Of a DNA stretch of 64,000 nt, positions 16,914 through 26,121 are shown piece by piece. This DNA is from Photobacterium indicum. GTDB lineage: Bacteria > Pseudomonadota > Gammaproteobacteria > Enterobacterales > Vibrionaceae. Numbering within the stretch: the stretch's first letter is position 1; each line of letters opens with the position of its first letter. Location of the stretch: the NCBI RefSeq assembly GCF_003026215.1, contig NZ_PYOC01000008.1:165587-229586 (forward strand). Reading direction: 5' to 3'. A program made the translations under genes and the position numbers. The notes beneath the pieces were generated by a model. It did no database searches. It had not been told where the DNA came from and was given only the letters and a program-made list of their open reading frames with translations.

Positions 16914-18951
16914 TCGTGCTGCTGGTATGGTGCTATTGATAGGGGCAGCTGTCACGACGCTGATTAATATCGCTTTCTGGAATTATTCCCTAAATGAGCT
17001 TAATAAACAGTATCAATATAAGTCTGATCTTGTATTGGACTCTTCAAGAGAGATGTTGATACAGCACCGTATTATGACCGATGCATTACGCGCATTCTTT
17101 AACGCTTCTGACGAAGTTACTGAAGTGGAGTTTGCGTTATTTGCCCAAAATTTATTAAAGATCAAATCGGCGGTGGCTTTCACGCTGAGTCCGGTTTTAA
17201 CGCCAGTACTGATATCTGATCCCGTATTTAAATCTGCGATAGAAAAAGGCAAAGCGGAAACAGATAAGAACGGTAATATTACCTACCTAATCGATAACTT
17301 TTCATCAATAGTGATTAAAATTGATGAACCTAAGATGCCCTATATCGTTTATGCGATATCCCATCAAAAGATCCAACAGCGTATCGATCAGCATAGCGAT
17401 GTATGTGCCCGCCTTACATTTGGTGGTATTACGCTATTTAACCGTGGTTGCGACAAAGAACAAGACTGGACTGCGATGTTTGGTTTTCATTCCGAGCAAT
17501 TTGTTGATTTGCCTGAATATGGTACGAGCTTTAACTTGGCCGTTGATTATGTGCCGACGAAGAAGGAATTATTAGGTATAAGCTTGCTTATCTTAGCGAT
17601 TTCACTGCTTGGCGTTGGCTTGTCGGTCTTATTTTTTATTCTTGTGCAACATCGGATCAATATAAATAAACAGCGCATTGAAACAAATTCAAAATTTGCC
17701 TTACTGTCTACCCTCAATCATGAGATTAGAACACCCATTAATGCCGTATTGGGTTATGCCAGCATGCTCAACAACATGGCTTGCGATGATGCGCAAAGGC
17801 AAAATACGGTAGAGAAAATTATTTGGTCGGCGAACCTGCTGAACAGTGTCGCGCAAAATACTCTTACTTATACCAAAGCATCTTCAGGTAGCTTGACGCT
17901 CTATTATGAGAAGGTCGATTTGATTGAGTATTTGTATCAAATTGATGATTATTACCGAGCATTCGGTAGCACCCATAAAAAACAGCTAATGCTAAACCTT
18001 AGGGATGCGACGCCGCCCCACATTCTGTTAGACACAACCAAGTTTTTTCAATTGACCACCAACCTTGTTAACAACGCCTTTAAATACAGTAGCGGCGATA
18101 CTGTTATTTTAGATGTTAAAGTTAAGGCGATTAAAGACGTTGCTAGTCGGCGTAATGCCGCGCTGTGTTCGCAAGTGGATGGTTTTATTCGGGTGGCAGT
18201 AAGAGACTTTGGCAAGGGAATGTCTGCGGCATCTCAGCAAGCGTTAAGTAAGCCTTTTACCACCGACGATAGTTCGCCAACTGCGTTAAAATCTGGCGTT
18301 GGTATCGGCTTATATACATGCAAAACTGTGATCGAAAGTGTGGGTGGCGCAATCAAAATCCGCAGCCGAAAAGGAAAGGGCACCTTAGTGATATTTCATT
18401 TTCCCTACCGCGTTTGTTCGGAAACTGAAGAGCTCGTTCTTGTGTCGCAAGATAAAGAGGCACCCACGCAGCAACATGATAGGCCGTTACAAGTACATAC
18501 TGCTCAGTTTATTGAGCAAGCACATAAACCACAAAGCACGGTAACTAAACGGCAAGGGCGCGTATTGCTGGTGGATGATAATCGCTTTAACTTAGAAGTA
18601 TGTAAGGCGATGCTTGAAGACGAAGGCTTTGACGTTACCACCGCAGAAAACGAACGAGAGGTTTTCTCTGCAATGGCAACACTGAGTGACCATCGCGTTA
18701 CGCATAATGACGAAGCCGTATACGATGAGCTAATCATCTTAATGGACTACATGCTAGCAGAAACCGATGGCTTCACGCTGATTGAATCGATGAAAGCTAA
18801 AGGCTACCGCCAACAGCATTATTTTATCTTATCAGCCCATACTGAAGATGAAATCCAGAAGGTTAAAACATTTTCGGATATAGCATTTCTACAAAAGCCG
18901 CTAGACATTACATTGCTTAAGCAAAAATTACCTATAGGTACAATGGTTTAA
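16891..18951 (+). CDS. Hybrid sensor histidine kinase
   Basis: Up to 686 residues. Membrane helices at about 12-32 and 228-252 flank a periplasmic sensor of about 195 residues (no named family recognised). A HisKA domain follows with H277 ('LNHEIRTPINAVLGYASML'), then HATPase_c ('LTTNLVNNAFKYSSGD', 'RDFGKGM', 'GVGIGLYTCK') and a C-terminal receiver with D619 in 'IILMDYMLAETDG'. The start is uncertain: ATG 16891 lies inside the HPt gene, and ATG 16927 is an alternative. Together with the HPt and REC-EAL proteins it makes a complete phosphorelay. Confidence 0.88.
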   Translation: MISKVRCNRAAGMVLLIGAAVTTLINIAFWNYSLNELNKQYQYKSDLVLDSSREMLIQHRIMTDALRAFFNASDEVTEVEFALFAQNLLKIKSAVAFTLSPVLTPVLISDPVFKSAIEKGKAETDKNGNITYLIDNFSSIVIKIDEPKMPYIVYAISHQKIQQRIDQHSDVCARLTFGGITLFNRGCDKEQDWTAMFGFHSEQFVDLPEYGTSFNLAVDYVPTKKELLGISLLILAISLLGVGLSVLFFILVQHRININKQRIETNSKFALLSTLNHEIRTPINAVLGYASMLNNMACDDAQRQNTVEKIIWSANLLNSVAQNTLTYTKASSGSLTLYYEKVDLIEYLYQIDDYYRAFGSTHKKQLMLNLRDATPPHILLDTTKFFQLTTNLVNNAFKYSSGDTVILDVKVKAIKDVASRRNAALCSQVDGFIRVAVRDFGKGMSAASQQALSKPFTTDDSSPTALKSGVGIGLYTCKTVIESVGGAIKIRSRKGKGTLVIFHFPYRVCSETEELVLVSQDKEAPTQQHDRPLQVHTAQFIEQAHKPQSTVTKRQGRVLLVDDNRFNLEVCKAMLEDEGFDVTTAENEREVFSAMATLSDHRVTHNDEAVYDELIILMDYMLAETDGFTLIESMKAKGYRQQHYFILSAHTEDEIQKVKTFSDIAFLQKPLDITLLKQKLPIGTMV

Positions 18952-19010
18952 ATAGAAATCACACGTCATCCCATTTATGATGAAATCAATTTAATTAATA
19001 AGTCTTCCTC

Positions 19011-20723
19011 ATGTCAGCGACTACCTCTTTTTACGATCAAAATACGACAATGCTCTGTGAGCAATACAACTCTCTAGCATTTGAAACGGTACACCAAAGC
19101 TGGAAGGCATTCTGGCCGCATAAAGGCGACAGAGTTCTCGATGTTGGTGCTGGCAGTGGGCGTGATACGAAGTGGATGGCTGAACAAGGCTGTGAAATCA
19201 TTGCACTTGAACCTTGTGACTCTTTTCGTAAGGTTGGTAGTGCGTATACAGGGGCTGCTGTCATGTGGTTAGACGACGCACTGCCCGCATTAAGCAAAAC
19301 TGAAAATCTTGGAATGCGTTTTGACCTTATATTGGTTAGCGCAGTTTGGATGCATCTTGTCCCTAGTTACAGAGAACGCGCCTTTCGTAAACTCTCCAAC
19401 TTGTTAGCCTCGAATGGCAGACTTGTCATCACTCTCCGCCACGGTGAATTTAAAGATTCGCGCCGAAATTATGGTGTGTCTGTCGAAGAATTAGAGCAGT
19501 TCGCTAAAAACAGCGCTTTGTTGGTTCGCCACATCAGTAGCAGCGATGACTCACTCAAGCGTGATGATGTGCATTGGCAAACGGTGATAATGAGCTTGCC
19601 TGATGACGGATCTGGCGACCTTAAACGAGTACGGCACATTATTGTGAACGACAACAAAGTCGCAACGTATAAATTGGCGTTACTCAGAACCTTATTACGT
19701 GTGGCCGATGCCCATGCTGGTGCTGTTATTGATCGTAGCGATGGCAAAGTTACGATTTCTGCCGGCTTGGTCGCCCTTTATTGGATACGCCAGTTTAAGC
19801 GCTTGATTGATATTAATATTGATGGTGTTGAAGGTATTCAGCAAAGTGCAAATAGCAGCAAAGGGCTGGGATTTGTTAAAGACGATGGTTGGAATCAACT
19901 AAAGCATTTAGTGGCAGATGATTTAACCATAGGTGCGATGTTTCTAGGGATAGAGGCAAAAGCACTACAAAAAACGTTTACTCATACTCTGGCGACGATT
20001 AAGAGCGGTCCAGTTACCTTCATTTATCAAGGTGACAAAAACAATCGATTATTTGAGATAATTCCTCCCACGGTAAAACGTAAATCTTTGGATTCGCTAG
20101 TTATCGATAGTGAGTTTTTAAGTAGCTTTGGCTGTTTTGTATTAGATGAAAGTTTGTGGGAGTGCTTCCGTCTATATAATTCATGGATCGAACCACTGGT
20201 TGTGAACCAATGGATACTGGAAATGCAGCGATTTGAGTTAAATCGTCAGCGTAAGATTACGCTGCAAACCTACCATGATTGCTTAGTGTGGATAGATAAA
20301 GACCACGATACGAGAGATATACGTAAGCGGGTGGAACAATTACGCCAGCAAAGTGTAGAGATACACAGTGTATGGAGTGGCCATAAGCTCAAAAGTGAAT
20401 ACCACGTTGATCATTGCCTCCCTTTTGCTTATTGGCCCAACAATGATAAATGGAACCTGCTGCCAACAACGGCTAGCGAGAACCTAAAAAAGAGCGACAA
20501 ACTGCCCACAGCTTATCGCCTACAAGCCTCAAAAAAACGCATTCTGGATTGGTGGGGTCTAGCTTGGGGGCAAGATGAATCATTACAAACACGTTTCTTT
20601 TCAGAAGCTGCTTTAACCTTGCCAAATATCCCACCGAAATGCCAAGACTTTGAACTTGTATTTGAAGCAATGGGGTTACAGGTGCGGGGAGTCAAAAGCA
20701 GGTTGTTGGTAGGTGAGTGGTGA
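19011..20723 (+). CDS. SAM methyltransferase fused to HNH endonuclease
   Basis: A 570-residue two-part protein. Residues about 1-190 are a class I methyltransferase with motif I 'DVGAGSGR' (44-51). The middle contains 'ATYKLALLRTLLRVADAH', a segment seen in some HNH nuclease proteins. Near residues 460-500 is the HNH motif 'YHVDHCLPF...WNLLPTTASENLKKSDKLP' with D467-H468 and trailing N and K residues. The methyltransferase looks more like a Tehb/UbiE small-molecule type than a DNA methylase with NPPY. A link to DNA defence or modification is plausible but unproven. It is convergent with dgt. Confidence 0.72.
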   Translation: MSATTSFYDQNTTMLCEQYNSLAFETVHQSWKAFWPHKGDRVLDVGAGSGRDTKWMAEQGCEIIALEPCDSFRKVGSAYTGAAVMWLDDALPALSKTENLGMRFDLILVSAVWMHLVPSYRERAFRKLSNLLASNGRLVITLRHGEFKDSRRNYGVSVEELEQFAKNSALLVRHISSSDDSLKRDDVHWQTVIMSLPDDGSGDLKRVRHIIVNDNKVATYKLALLRTLLRVADAHAGAVIDRSDGKVTISAGLVALYWIRQFKRLIDINIDGVEGIQQSANSSKGLGFVKDDGWNQLKHLVADDLTIGAMFLGIEAKALQKTFTHTLATIKSGPVTFIYQGDKNNRLFEIIPPTVKRKSLDSLVIDSEFLSSFGCFVLDESLWECFRLYNSWIEPLVVNQWILEMQRFELNRQRKITLQTYHDCLVWIDKDHDTRDIRKRVEQLRQQSVEIHSVWSGHKLKSEYHVDHCLPFAYWPNNDKWNLLPTTASENLKKSDKLPTAYRLQASKKRILDWWGLAWGQDESLQTRFFSEAALTLPNIPPKCQDFELVFEAMGLQVRGVKSRLLVGEW

Positions 20724-20738
20724 GGTCTGTACAAGGAT

Positions 20739-20771
20739 AAAAAGGGAAGATGATTTTACCTTCACCTTTTT
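20739..20771. terminator. Bidirectional terminator between HNH fusion gene and dgt
   Basis: AAAAAGGGAAG (20739-20749) faces CTTCACCTTTTT (20760-20771), forming an interrupted stem with A- and T-runs on both sides. It lies between convergent genes. Confidence 0.65.
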
Positions 20772-20792
20772 AGAGGGGGCCTTAGAACTATA

Positions 20793-22325
20793 CTAATCTA
20801 GAACATTCAAAGCGCGATACTCATCATAAGCATATTGGTCAGTCATACCGCTGATATAATCTTGAATTAGTCGAACACGAAAGTAAAACTCCCAAACCTC
20901 ATCGGAAAAATTGTAGGGTAGATATGGAATATCCAGTACTTTCCCTTTTTCCTCATCTAATGTTTTTATTGCGATTTCATAAGCCTTTAAGTGCTTGTTC
21001 GGCAGCTTCTTATAGAGTCTTCTCTCGTATAGTGGAGCGTCTTGAATGTTAGTAAAGGTCTTTTTATTTAGCAGCAGTAAAGGCTTATAGGTTTCTAGTA
21101 ACCCTGTGATAATCCTATACCCTTGCAACTCACTTCTTTCTACTTCTGGGTCACAGAAGGCATAGTTCATCGCAACGTTTTTTAGTGTTTTAACAAGGGC
21201 ATGATTGACACTTTGATCTTCAATTAGTGCTCTATTAAATGTGCCGTGAAATACCTTTTCGATATTTTTAATGAATTGTTTGCAAGCATGTTGTGGTAAG
21301 CGTTTATTTATTTCTACGCGTAGAGTTACAAAAAAATGGCTATTGGCACAGTAATCAGCCCTCAAAGCACTTTCGTAAGCAATGTTGACGATATTTTGCA
21401 TTGTCCTTTTTTCGTCTAATCCATATTGTTTAGCGAGTAATTGGAATTCTTTATCAAGAGCACCTTTTAGTTGTTCAATAGTCAGTATGCCTTTTTCTAC
21501 AGCATCCTCGATATCAGCAATACCGTAAGAAATATCATCAGCTGCTTCCATTATGTATGAAAATGGAGAACGGCAATGAGAATCCATAGATAATACGGTT
21601 TTTAGAGATTCAACGTAACGGTGCTCACTTAGGTAATAACCAACTTTTTTCATCAAATAGTTATAGTCTTTGAGTTGATCATTTTCTGGCAGATCTTTCG
21701 GAGATACTTGATCTCCACGGCGAGTATATTTAAATACTCCTGAAACTTGGGAATAGGTGAGATTGAGACCTAGAAGGGTGTGAACTAAGCGGATTGCCTG
21801 TGCATTACCTTCGAAATTAATAAGATCTTGGTGGATAGGTGCTGGTAAATCAACTCTTGGCTTGCCTTTTCCATCTGTCGTTAAAGATACTAAGTTTTTA
21901 GAAAACCAATCGTTTATTGCTTGCTCACCAAAGTGGCCAAAAGGTGGGTTTCCAACATCATGCATCAAACAAGACATTTCAACGATGGATTCTATTTGGC
22001 GATCTAATCCAGCCAGCTTGTATTGCTCAAGATCTTTTTCAGGTAGCTTATTGAAAATTAGTTGAGTGATATAACGGCCAACTTGTTGGACTTCTAAGGA
22101 GTGAGTTAATCGGCTTCGCACCGCAGCATTTCGCTCTAAGGGGAATACTTGAGTTTTTTGCTGAAGCCTTCGAATTGCAGCTGAATTGAGGATACGACCT
22201 CGATCACTTTCAAAGCTTCCTTGTTGAGCTATTTTGTTTGGTTCTTCAAGTGAACGAGATCTAGTAGCTTTTCCGTTGTGATAGACTCTTGTTCCACGTA
22301 CTTTTTGGTTGAAATTAATAGTCAT
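20793..22325 (-). CDS. dgt: Deoxyguanosinetriphosphate triphosphohydrolase
   Basis: A 510-residue HD-domain dGTPase, close to the E. coli Dgt length (505). 'GRILNSAAIRRLQQKTQVF' and the metal-site residues H75 ('RLTHSLEV') and H122-D123 ('MHDVGNPPFGHFGE') are present. It converts dGTP to deoxyguanosine and triphosphate. dGTPases can restrict phages by lowering dNTPs, and this copy sits between a nuclease fusion and an island integrase. It could equally be the core-genome housekeeping copy. Confidence 0.92.
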   Translation of the reverse strand: MTINFNQKVRGTRVYHNGKATRSRSLEEPNKIAQQGSFESDRGRILNSAAIRRLQQKTQVFPLERNAAVRSRLTHSLEVQQVGRYITQLIFNKLPEKDLEQYKLAGLDRQIESIVEMSCLMHDVGNPPFGHFGEQAINDWFSKNLVSLTTDGKGKPRVDLPAPIHQDLINFEGNAQAIRLVHTLLGLNLTYSQVSGVFKYTRRGDQVSPKDLPENDQLKDYNYLMKKVGYYLSEHRYVESLKTVLSMDSHCRSPFSYIMEAADDISYGIADIEDAVEKGILTIEQLKGALDKEFQLLAKQYGLDEKRTMQNIVNIAYESALRADYCANSHFFVTLRVEINKRLPQHACKQFIKNIEKVFHGTFNRALIEDQSVNHALVKTLKNVAMNYAFCDPEVERSELQGYRIITGLLETYKPLLLLNKKTFTNIQDAPLYERRLYKKLPNKHLKAYEIAIKTLDEEKGKVLDIPYLPYNFSDEVWEFYFRVRLIQDYISGMTDQYAYDEYRALNVLD

Positions 22326-22468
22326 AACCTACTCTCATTCAATAGCAATGAAAGTAAGTTATATTGAATATGCCTATGTATCCATATTGATCTATCATTA
22401 GTGTGACAAGGTAAAGCATTCACTTAAATTTTATCAGTTACTTACAACTTCTAGTTGCTTAGTTCCCG

Positions 22469-23438
22469 TCACCGAGAGGCTGCCTCTTCTATATGCCCGC
22501 TCCACCAGCTCATCATTGGAATTCGTCGTTCTAGATAATCTGTACGGTTATAAGCACTTCGCGCTTGGTTATCATCAACGTGTGCCAATGCTGCTTCAAT
22601 CAAATCAGCTTCAAAGCCTTGTTCGTTTAGTGTTGTACTTGCTAGCGAACGTAAACCATGACTAACCAACCTTCCCGCAAACCCCATTCGCTTTAATGCC
22701 ATATTAGCTGTTTGGCTATTACATGGCTTCATTGGATCTCTATCTGATGGAAACACGTATTCTCGATGTCCACTGATAGGCTGCATGACTTCAAGTAGAT
22801 CTAATGCTTGTTCTGTTAGAGGTATGCGATGCTCTCTACGCTTTTTCATTCTCTCAAGAGGAATAATCCATACTTTGGCTTCTAGGTCTATTTCATCCCA
22901 GCGAGCACCAGATGCTTCCGCTGGTCGTGTCATGGTATGTAATTGCCATTCAAGCAAGCAACGTGTTGTACGCTTGATAGAAGCGTTAGCAATGGCACTC
23001 ATGAGCTCAGGGAGTTCATCAGGTTTTAGGGAAGCCATATTTTCTTTTTTCGGTTTCTTAAACGCATCTTTAATACCACTGAGTGGATTAGAAAATATCA
23101 ATCCACAGTTAACGGCATAGATCATAACTTCGTTTAACCGTTGGGTGAGTCGCTTTACGGTTTCTAAGCTGCCTTTAGCTTCTATAGGGCGGAGAATAGC
23201 GATTACCATTGGTGCTGTTATTTGAGATATAGGGTAGTTAGCCAAGTTAGTCAGTGCGAGCTTCAAGTGTAAGTTGACGAGATTTGGCTAAGGTGAGTTC
23301 AGGAAAAGCCCCTAAGCCCATGTTAACGCGCTTTTTAGTTTGAGGATGGCGGTAGTTGAAATTCCATAGGCGAGAACCATTGCTACGAATACGTAGTTGT
23401 AGGTCGTCCCCGTCAGAAAGAACGTAATCTATCTCCAA
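22469..23438 (-). pseudogene. Decayed P4-type tyrosine integrase
   Basis: This is a close relative of the intact integrase at 48856-50097, with three lesions. The N-terminal about 20 codons are missing or replaced. About 65 codons are deleted, with a frame break near 23250 where 'LTLEAR' runs into stop codons before 'LANYPISQ'. A short frame-shifting deletion near 22480 removes the normal C-terminus. The catalytic region (HGLRSLAS and Y in 'DYLERR') is still readable. It marks an older island inserted at the same kind of site. Confidence 0.9.
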
Positions 23439-23500
23439 TGTGTATGGAATACCAATAGGATTGGAGTTTAGTAAACGTTAATGGATGCTGCAGATACAAA

Positions 23501-23533
23501 AAAGCCCGATAACTCATTGAGTTATCGGGCTTT
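23501..23533 (-). terminator. Terminator next to left att site
   Basis: AAAGCCCGATAACTC (23501-23515) and GAGTTATCGGGCTTT (23519-23533) form a perfect 15-base stem with a three-base loop and U-run on the minus strand. It occupies the same place relative to the att site as the ssrA terminator at 50215-50246, so it was probably the terminator supplied to ssrA by the older island. Confidence 0.85.
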
Positions 23534-23541
23534 CCAAACGT

Positions 23542-23555
23542 TTGGTGGGCTGGCG
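23542..23555. repeat. Distal attachment site remnant (ssrA 3'-end copy)
   Basis: TTGGTGGGCTGGCG matches TTGGTGGAGCTGGCG at 50283-50297, the 3' end of ssrA, with one base missing. It is in the same orientation as the ssrA copy. It separates the decayed integrase from the rest of the island, as expected of the far att site of a tandem insertion. Confidence 0.7.
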
Positions 23556-23616
23556 TAAGTTGAATTTGTCATTCAAGCTGCTGTTTATTAGTGACTATTG
23601 TTGGTTTGATTTTTAT

Positions 23617-23639
23617 TTGGAATACCTTTTGGAATACCA
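23617..23639. repeat. Integrase arm-type repeats, left end
   Basis: TTGGAATACC at 23617-23626 and TTGGAATACCA at 23629-23639 are direct repeats 12 bases apart. The same pair with the same spacing occurs at 50149-50171 beside the intact integrase. Similar spacing and placement near both att sites fit integrase arm-binding sites. Confidence 0.6.
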
Positions 23640-23771
23640 TGATGAAAAGTCATTGAAGATTTTTAGGTAAGCGTCTTTATTTTTTGTGATATTTTACATC
23701 GCTCAACAATGGTTCAAAAAATTCTCAAACATATATCACCTCTTTGAAATCACAAATTAAGAGGTCACCTA

Positions 23772-23963
23772 ATGTTAAACACACCGAAAAAGCTAATCAC
23801 ACTCAAAGAAGTCATAGCGTTAACTGGTTTGTCTCGCTCCACGATTTACAAGTACATCAGTACACGAGAATTCCCACAACAGATCCCTATTGGTGAACGC
23901 TCTGTGCGATGGGAAGATGGAGAGATCCAATCCTGGATTCAAAGAAAGATAGAGTTGCGTTAA
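23772..23963 (+). CDS. AlpA-family regulator / excisionase-like
   Basis: A 63-residue AlpA-type helix-turn-helix protein ('LITLKEVIALTGLSRSTIYK', 'FPQQIPIGERSVRWEDGEI'). AlpA proteins of P4-like elements activate or assist integrase-linked excision. It lies just inside the left att site, a typical place for a recombination directionality factor. Confidence 0.87.
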   Translation: MLNTPKKLITLKEVIALTGLSRSTIYKYISTREFPQQIPIGERSVRWEDGEIQSWIQRKIELR

Positions 23964-23989
23964 GAGTGCTAAGGGGGGAATTAGTCCCC

Positions 23990-24973
23990 CTATATATCGT
24001 TATATATATTATTTACTTGCTGGTGTTTCGTATTGATCAGCTCTTCAATGATCTCATTTTTATGTTTACTAGAACGCTTGGATAAATAGTCTAATTGATC
24101 TTTTGTGGCCTGTGATAAATTGAAGCTACAAGGTTTTTTTCCATCGAGCTTATCTCGGTGTTTTTTTTGATTCCAAGCTTTTTTTATTTTAATAAGAAAT
24201 AATTCTTTTGTGTCATTAGTTGTTTGCCATGAGTCAATACAAGATATAAAGTACTCATAGTACCTTTCAGTGCTTGTCGGGCGTAATCCTGGTGTTGTTT
24301 TATATAAATATTCATTTTTTCGGTAATTGTCAATGTAATCTAATGCCCATATGTGTTGTTCTAAATTGTTAATATCAAGCCATGTGAACTTCTCAAAGTT
24401 TGATACCTCACCCCATTTTATTTTTAATTTGTCAATTAGTTCTCTTTTGTAATTTGTTGGTATTAATATGAAGTCTAAGAATTTTAATATTAACTCATGC
24501 ATTTCTGTAATGCTTTGTGGCTTCTGTAATAATCCATATGTCTGATAAATATCATCATTTATTATTGTTCTTATACCTTGGTCATTATTTGCCTTGTGAT
24601 TTAGAATCTCTAATTTACTGATGTATGGAAGTTGGAAGTCTAAGTATATAGTTAAATTTTGATAGGTGCGATTAGAGTCTATAATCATCCATAGCCAGTT
24701 TATTAGTCTCTTTTCTTTTTCATCTATCCAGCTGATTTCTGTATTTTTTAATAAATGTGTATCTGCGGTTTTTATTGTATTTTCAATAAAATCTGTCCGA
24801 TTTAAATTTCCATTTGATATTTCTAACCCATTATTTATCTCCTTACAAATTCCTTCTAAAGAATTGGGTTGGTTCATTAATGAGCTTCCTCGATAGCGAG
24901 CCCACATAATCCAGTAGAATTGAGCCGTTCTTTTATCCTTAGTTTGTATCGTTCTTTTACCTGAACTATGCAT
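23990..24973 (-). CDS. Unknown island protein with ribbon-helix-helix-like C-terminus
   Basis: A 327-residue AT-rich, Lys/Asn-rich protein, unlike the core genes in composition. Most of it is helical and was not recognised. The last about 45 residues ('CSFNLSQATKDQLDYLSKRS', 'KNEIIEELI') look like a CopG/Arc ribbon-helix-helix domain, suggesting DNA binding. The first about 30 residues include 'TAQFYWIMWARYRGSSL'. It is convergent with the AlpA gene and may regulate island maintenance or replication; this is inference. Confidence 0.5.
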   Translation of the reverse strand: MHSSGKRTIQTKDKRTAQFYWIMWARYRGSSLMNQPNSLEGICKEINNGLEISNGNLNRTDFIENTIKTADTHLLKNTEISWIDEKEKRLINWLWMIIDSNRTYQNLTIYLDFQLPYISKLEILNHKANNDQGIRTIINDDIYQTYGLLQKPQSITEMHELILKFLDFILIPTNYKRELIDKLKIKWGEVSNFEKFTWLDINNLEQHIWALDYIDNYRKNEYLYKTTPGLRPTSTERYYEYFISCIDSWQTTNDTKELFLIKIKKAWNQKKHRDKLDGKKPCSFNLSQATKDQLDYLSKRSSKHKNEIIEELINTKHQQVNNIYNDI

Positions 24974-25356
24974 CGATTTTTACTCACTTATCATTAACTA
25001 CTGCGTAGTAATTTACGTAGTTTTCAACATAAATTTTGTGAAGAGTTTCACAAGTATTATTCATAAGTTTTTTCGTAATAAAAGTTGAGATTTGAGCCCG
25101 TAAAATAAGGATTCAGCGTTTTTTACTAGGATTGGATAGCTGTTCTATCTCCAGAGTGAATGATGATAGACATTATCAGTGATGTTGAGGTGGAAGTGAC
25201 GGTGTCTCCGAGGATTTTATTCGAGTGCTATGTCGGTATGTTAATACTACTACTCTCTTCCTGTTAGAAGGTGGTTAGGTAGGGATCTCTATCTAGTAGC
25301 AATTATAAATTTACAGGTATCGACTCTCTTATGTAATTAACAGAAGGAGAGATTAA
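24974..25356. other. AT-rich gap
   Basis: About 380 bases between divergent genes without a supported gene. The right end carries a good ribosome site (GAAGGAGAG) for the Gp2-like gene, and promoters for both flanking genes should lie here. No strong promoter match was identified. Confidence 0.5.
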
Positions 25357-26001
25357 ATGACATACCAACCTCAACATCAATTTCAAAATAGAGACCTGTT
25401 ACCTCATTACACGTTTGTCCCTGCCTACCTTGAAATAATTAATATTGTATTGAATAAAGCATTAGCGGAATATCCTAGAACGCTGGTGGTTAGATTTGAT
25501 TTACATATGCCAGCGATACCTAGTTGTATCGATTTGCCAATACCTGATGAACCTAATGTTATTTCAAGATTTATGGATTCGTTAAAAGCACAGATAAAGG
25601 CAGATCTGATAAGGAAGAAACGTGAAAATATAAGAGTACATAATTGCAGGGTACGTTTTGTATGGGTGAAAGAAAGGAATGAGGCACAGCAACCTCACTA
25701 CCATGTGGCTATTTTCTTAAACAAAGATACATACCACACGCTGGGGGACTATTTGTCATTCGGTAATAATTTGAGTTCGAAGATACAGAATGCTTGGGCA
25801 AGTGCATTAAAGGTTGAGTTCAAAGATATAATTGGACTGGTTCATTTCCCTCAAAATACGCCTTTGTATTACTTAGATGTCAATGCTGTCAATTATAAAA
25901 TCCAATATCACAGTGTGTTTAAGCGTTTAAGCTACTTAGCAAAAATAGAAACTAAGCAGTATGGCAGTGGTGGGAAAAATATTGGGTGTAGTTTTATATA
26001 A
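25357..26001 (+). CDS. Inovirus Gp2 / YagK-YfjJ-like protein
   Basis: A 214-residue protein of the inovirus-type Gp2/YfjJ family found in prophage-like islands. Residues about 42-65 ('RTLVVRFDLHMPAIP') and 'QQPHYHVAIFLNKDTYHTLG' are characteristic. The HYH triplet after a beta strand resembles the HUH motif of rolling-circle Rep proteins, though family function is not settled. A strong ribosome site GAAGGAGAG precedes the ATG. Confidence 0.7.
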   Translation: MTYQPQHQFQNRDLLPHYTFVPAYLEIINIVLNKALAEYPRTLVVRFDLHMPAIPSCIDLPIPDEPNVISRFMDSLKAQIKADLIRKKRENIRVHNCRVRFVWVKERNEAQQPHYHVAIFLNKDTYHTLGDYLSFGNNLSSKIQNAWASALKVEFKDIIGLVHFPQNTPLYYLDVNAVNYKIQYHSVFKRLSYLAKIETKQYGSGGKNIGCSFI

Positions 26002-26089
26002 TTAATGGGATATTTATTAAGTCAGCTAAAAAAGGTCTTTTTTTATAGTGATATATGTTTAAAAAAAGAATGGTGAGATATCGTGATAT

Positions 26090-26119
26090 TAATGAGGTAG
26101 GCATATGCCTACCTCATTA
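26090..26119. terminator. Perfect 30-base palindrome, bidirectional terminator
   Basis: TAATGAGGTAGG (26090-26101), CATATG centre and CCTACCTCATTA (26108-26119) are fully self-complementary. It ends three bases before the stop of the minus-strand gene at 26122 and follows the Gp2-like gene. It could terminate both transcripts. Confidence 0.6.
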
Positions 26120-26121
26120 TA

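Noticed and set aside
19144..19157. TTGGTGCTGGCAG, similar to the att core
   Set aside because: It lies in the methyltransferase motif I codons (DVGAGSG), so the resemblance is explained by coding.
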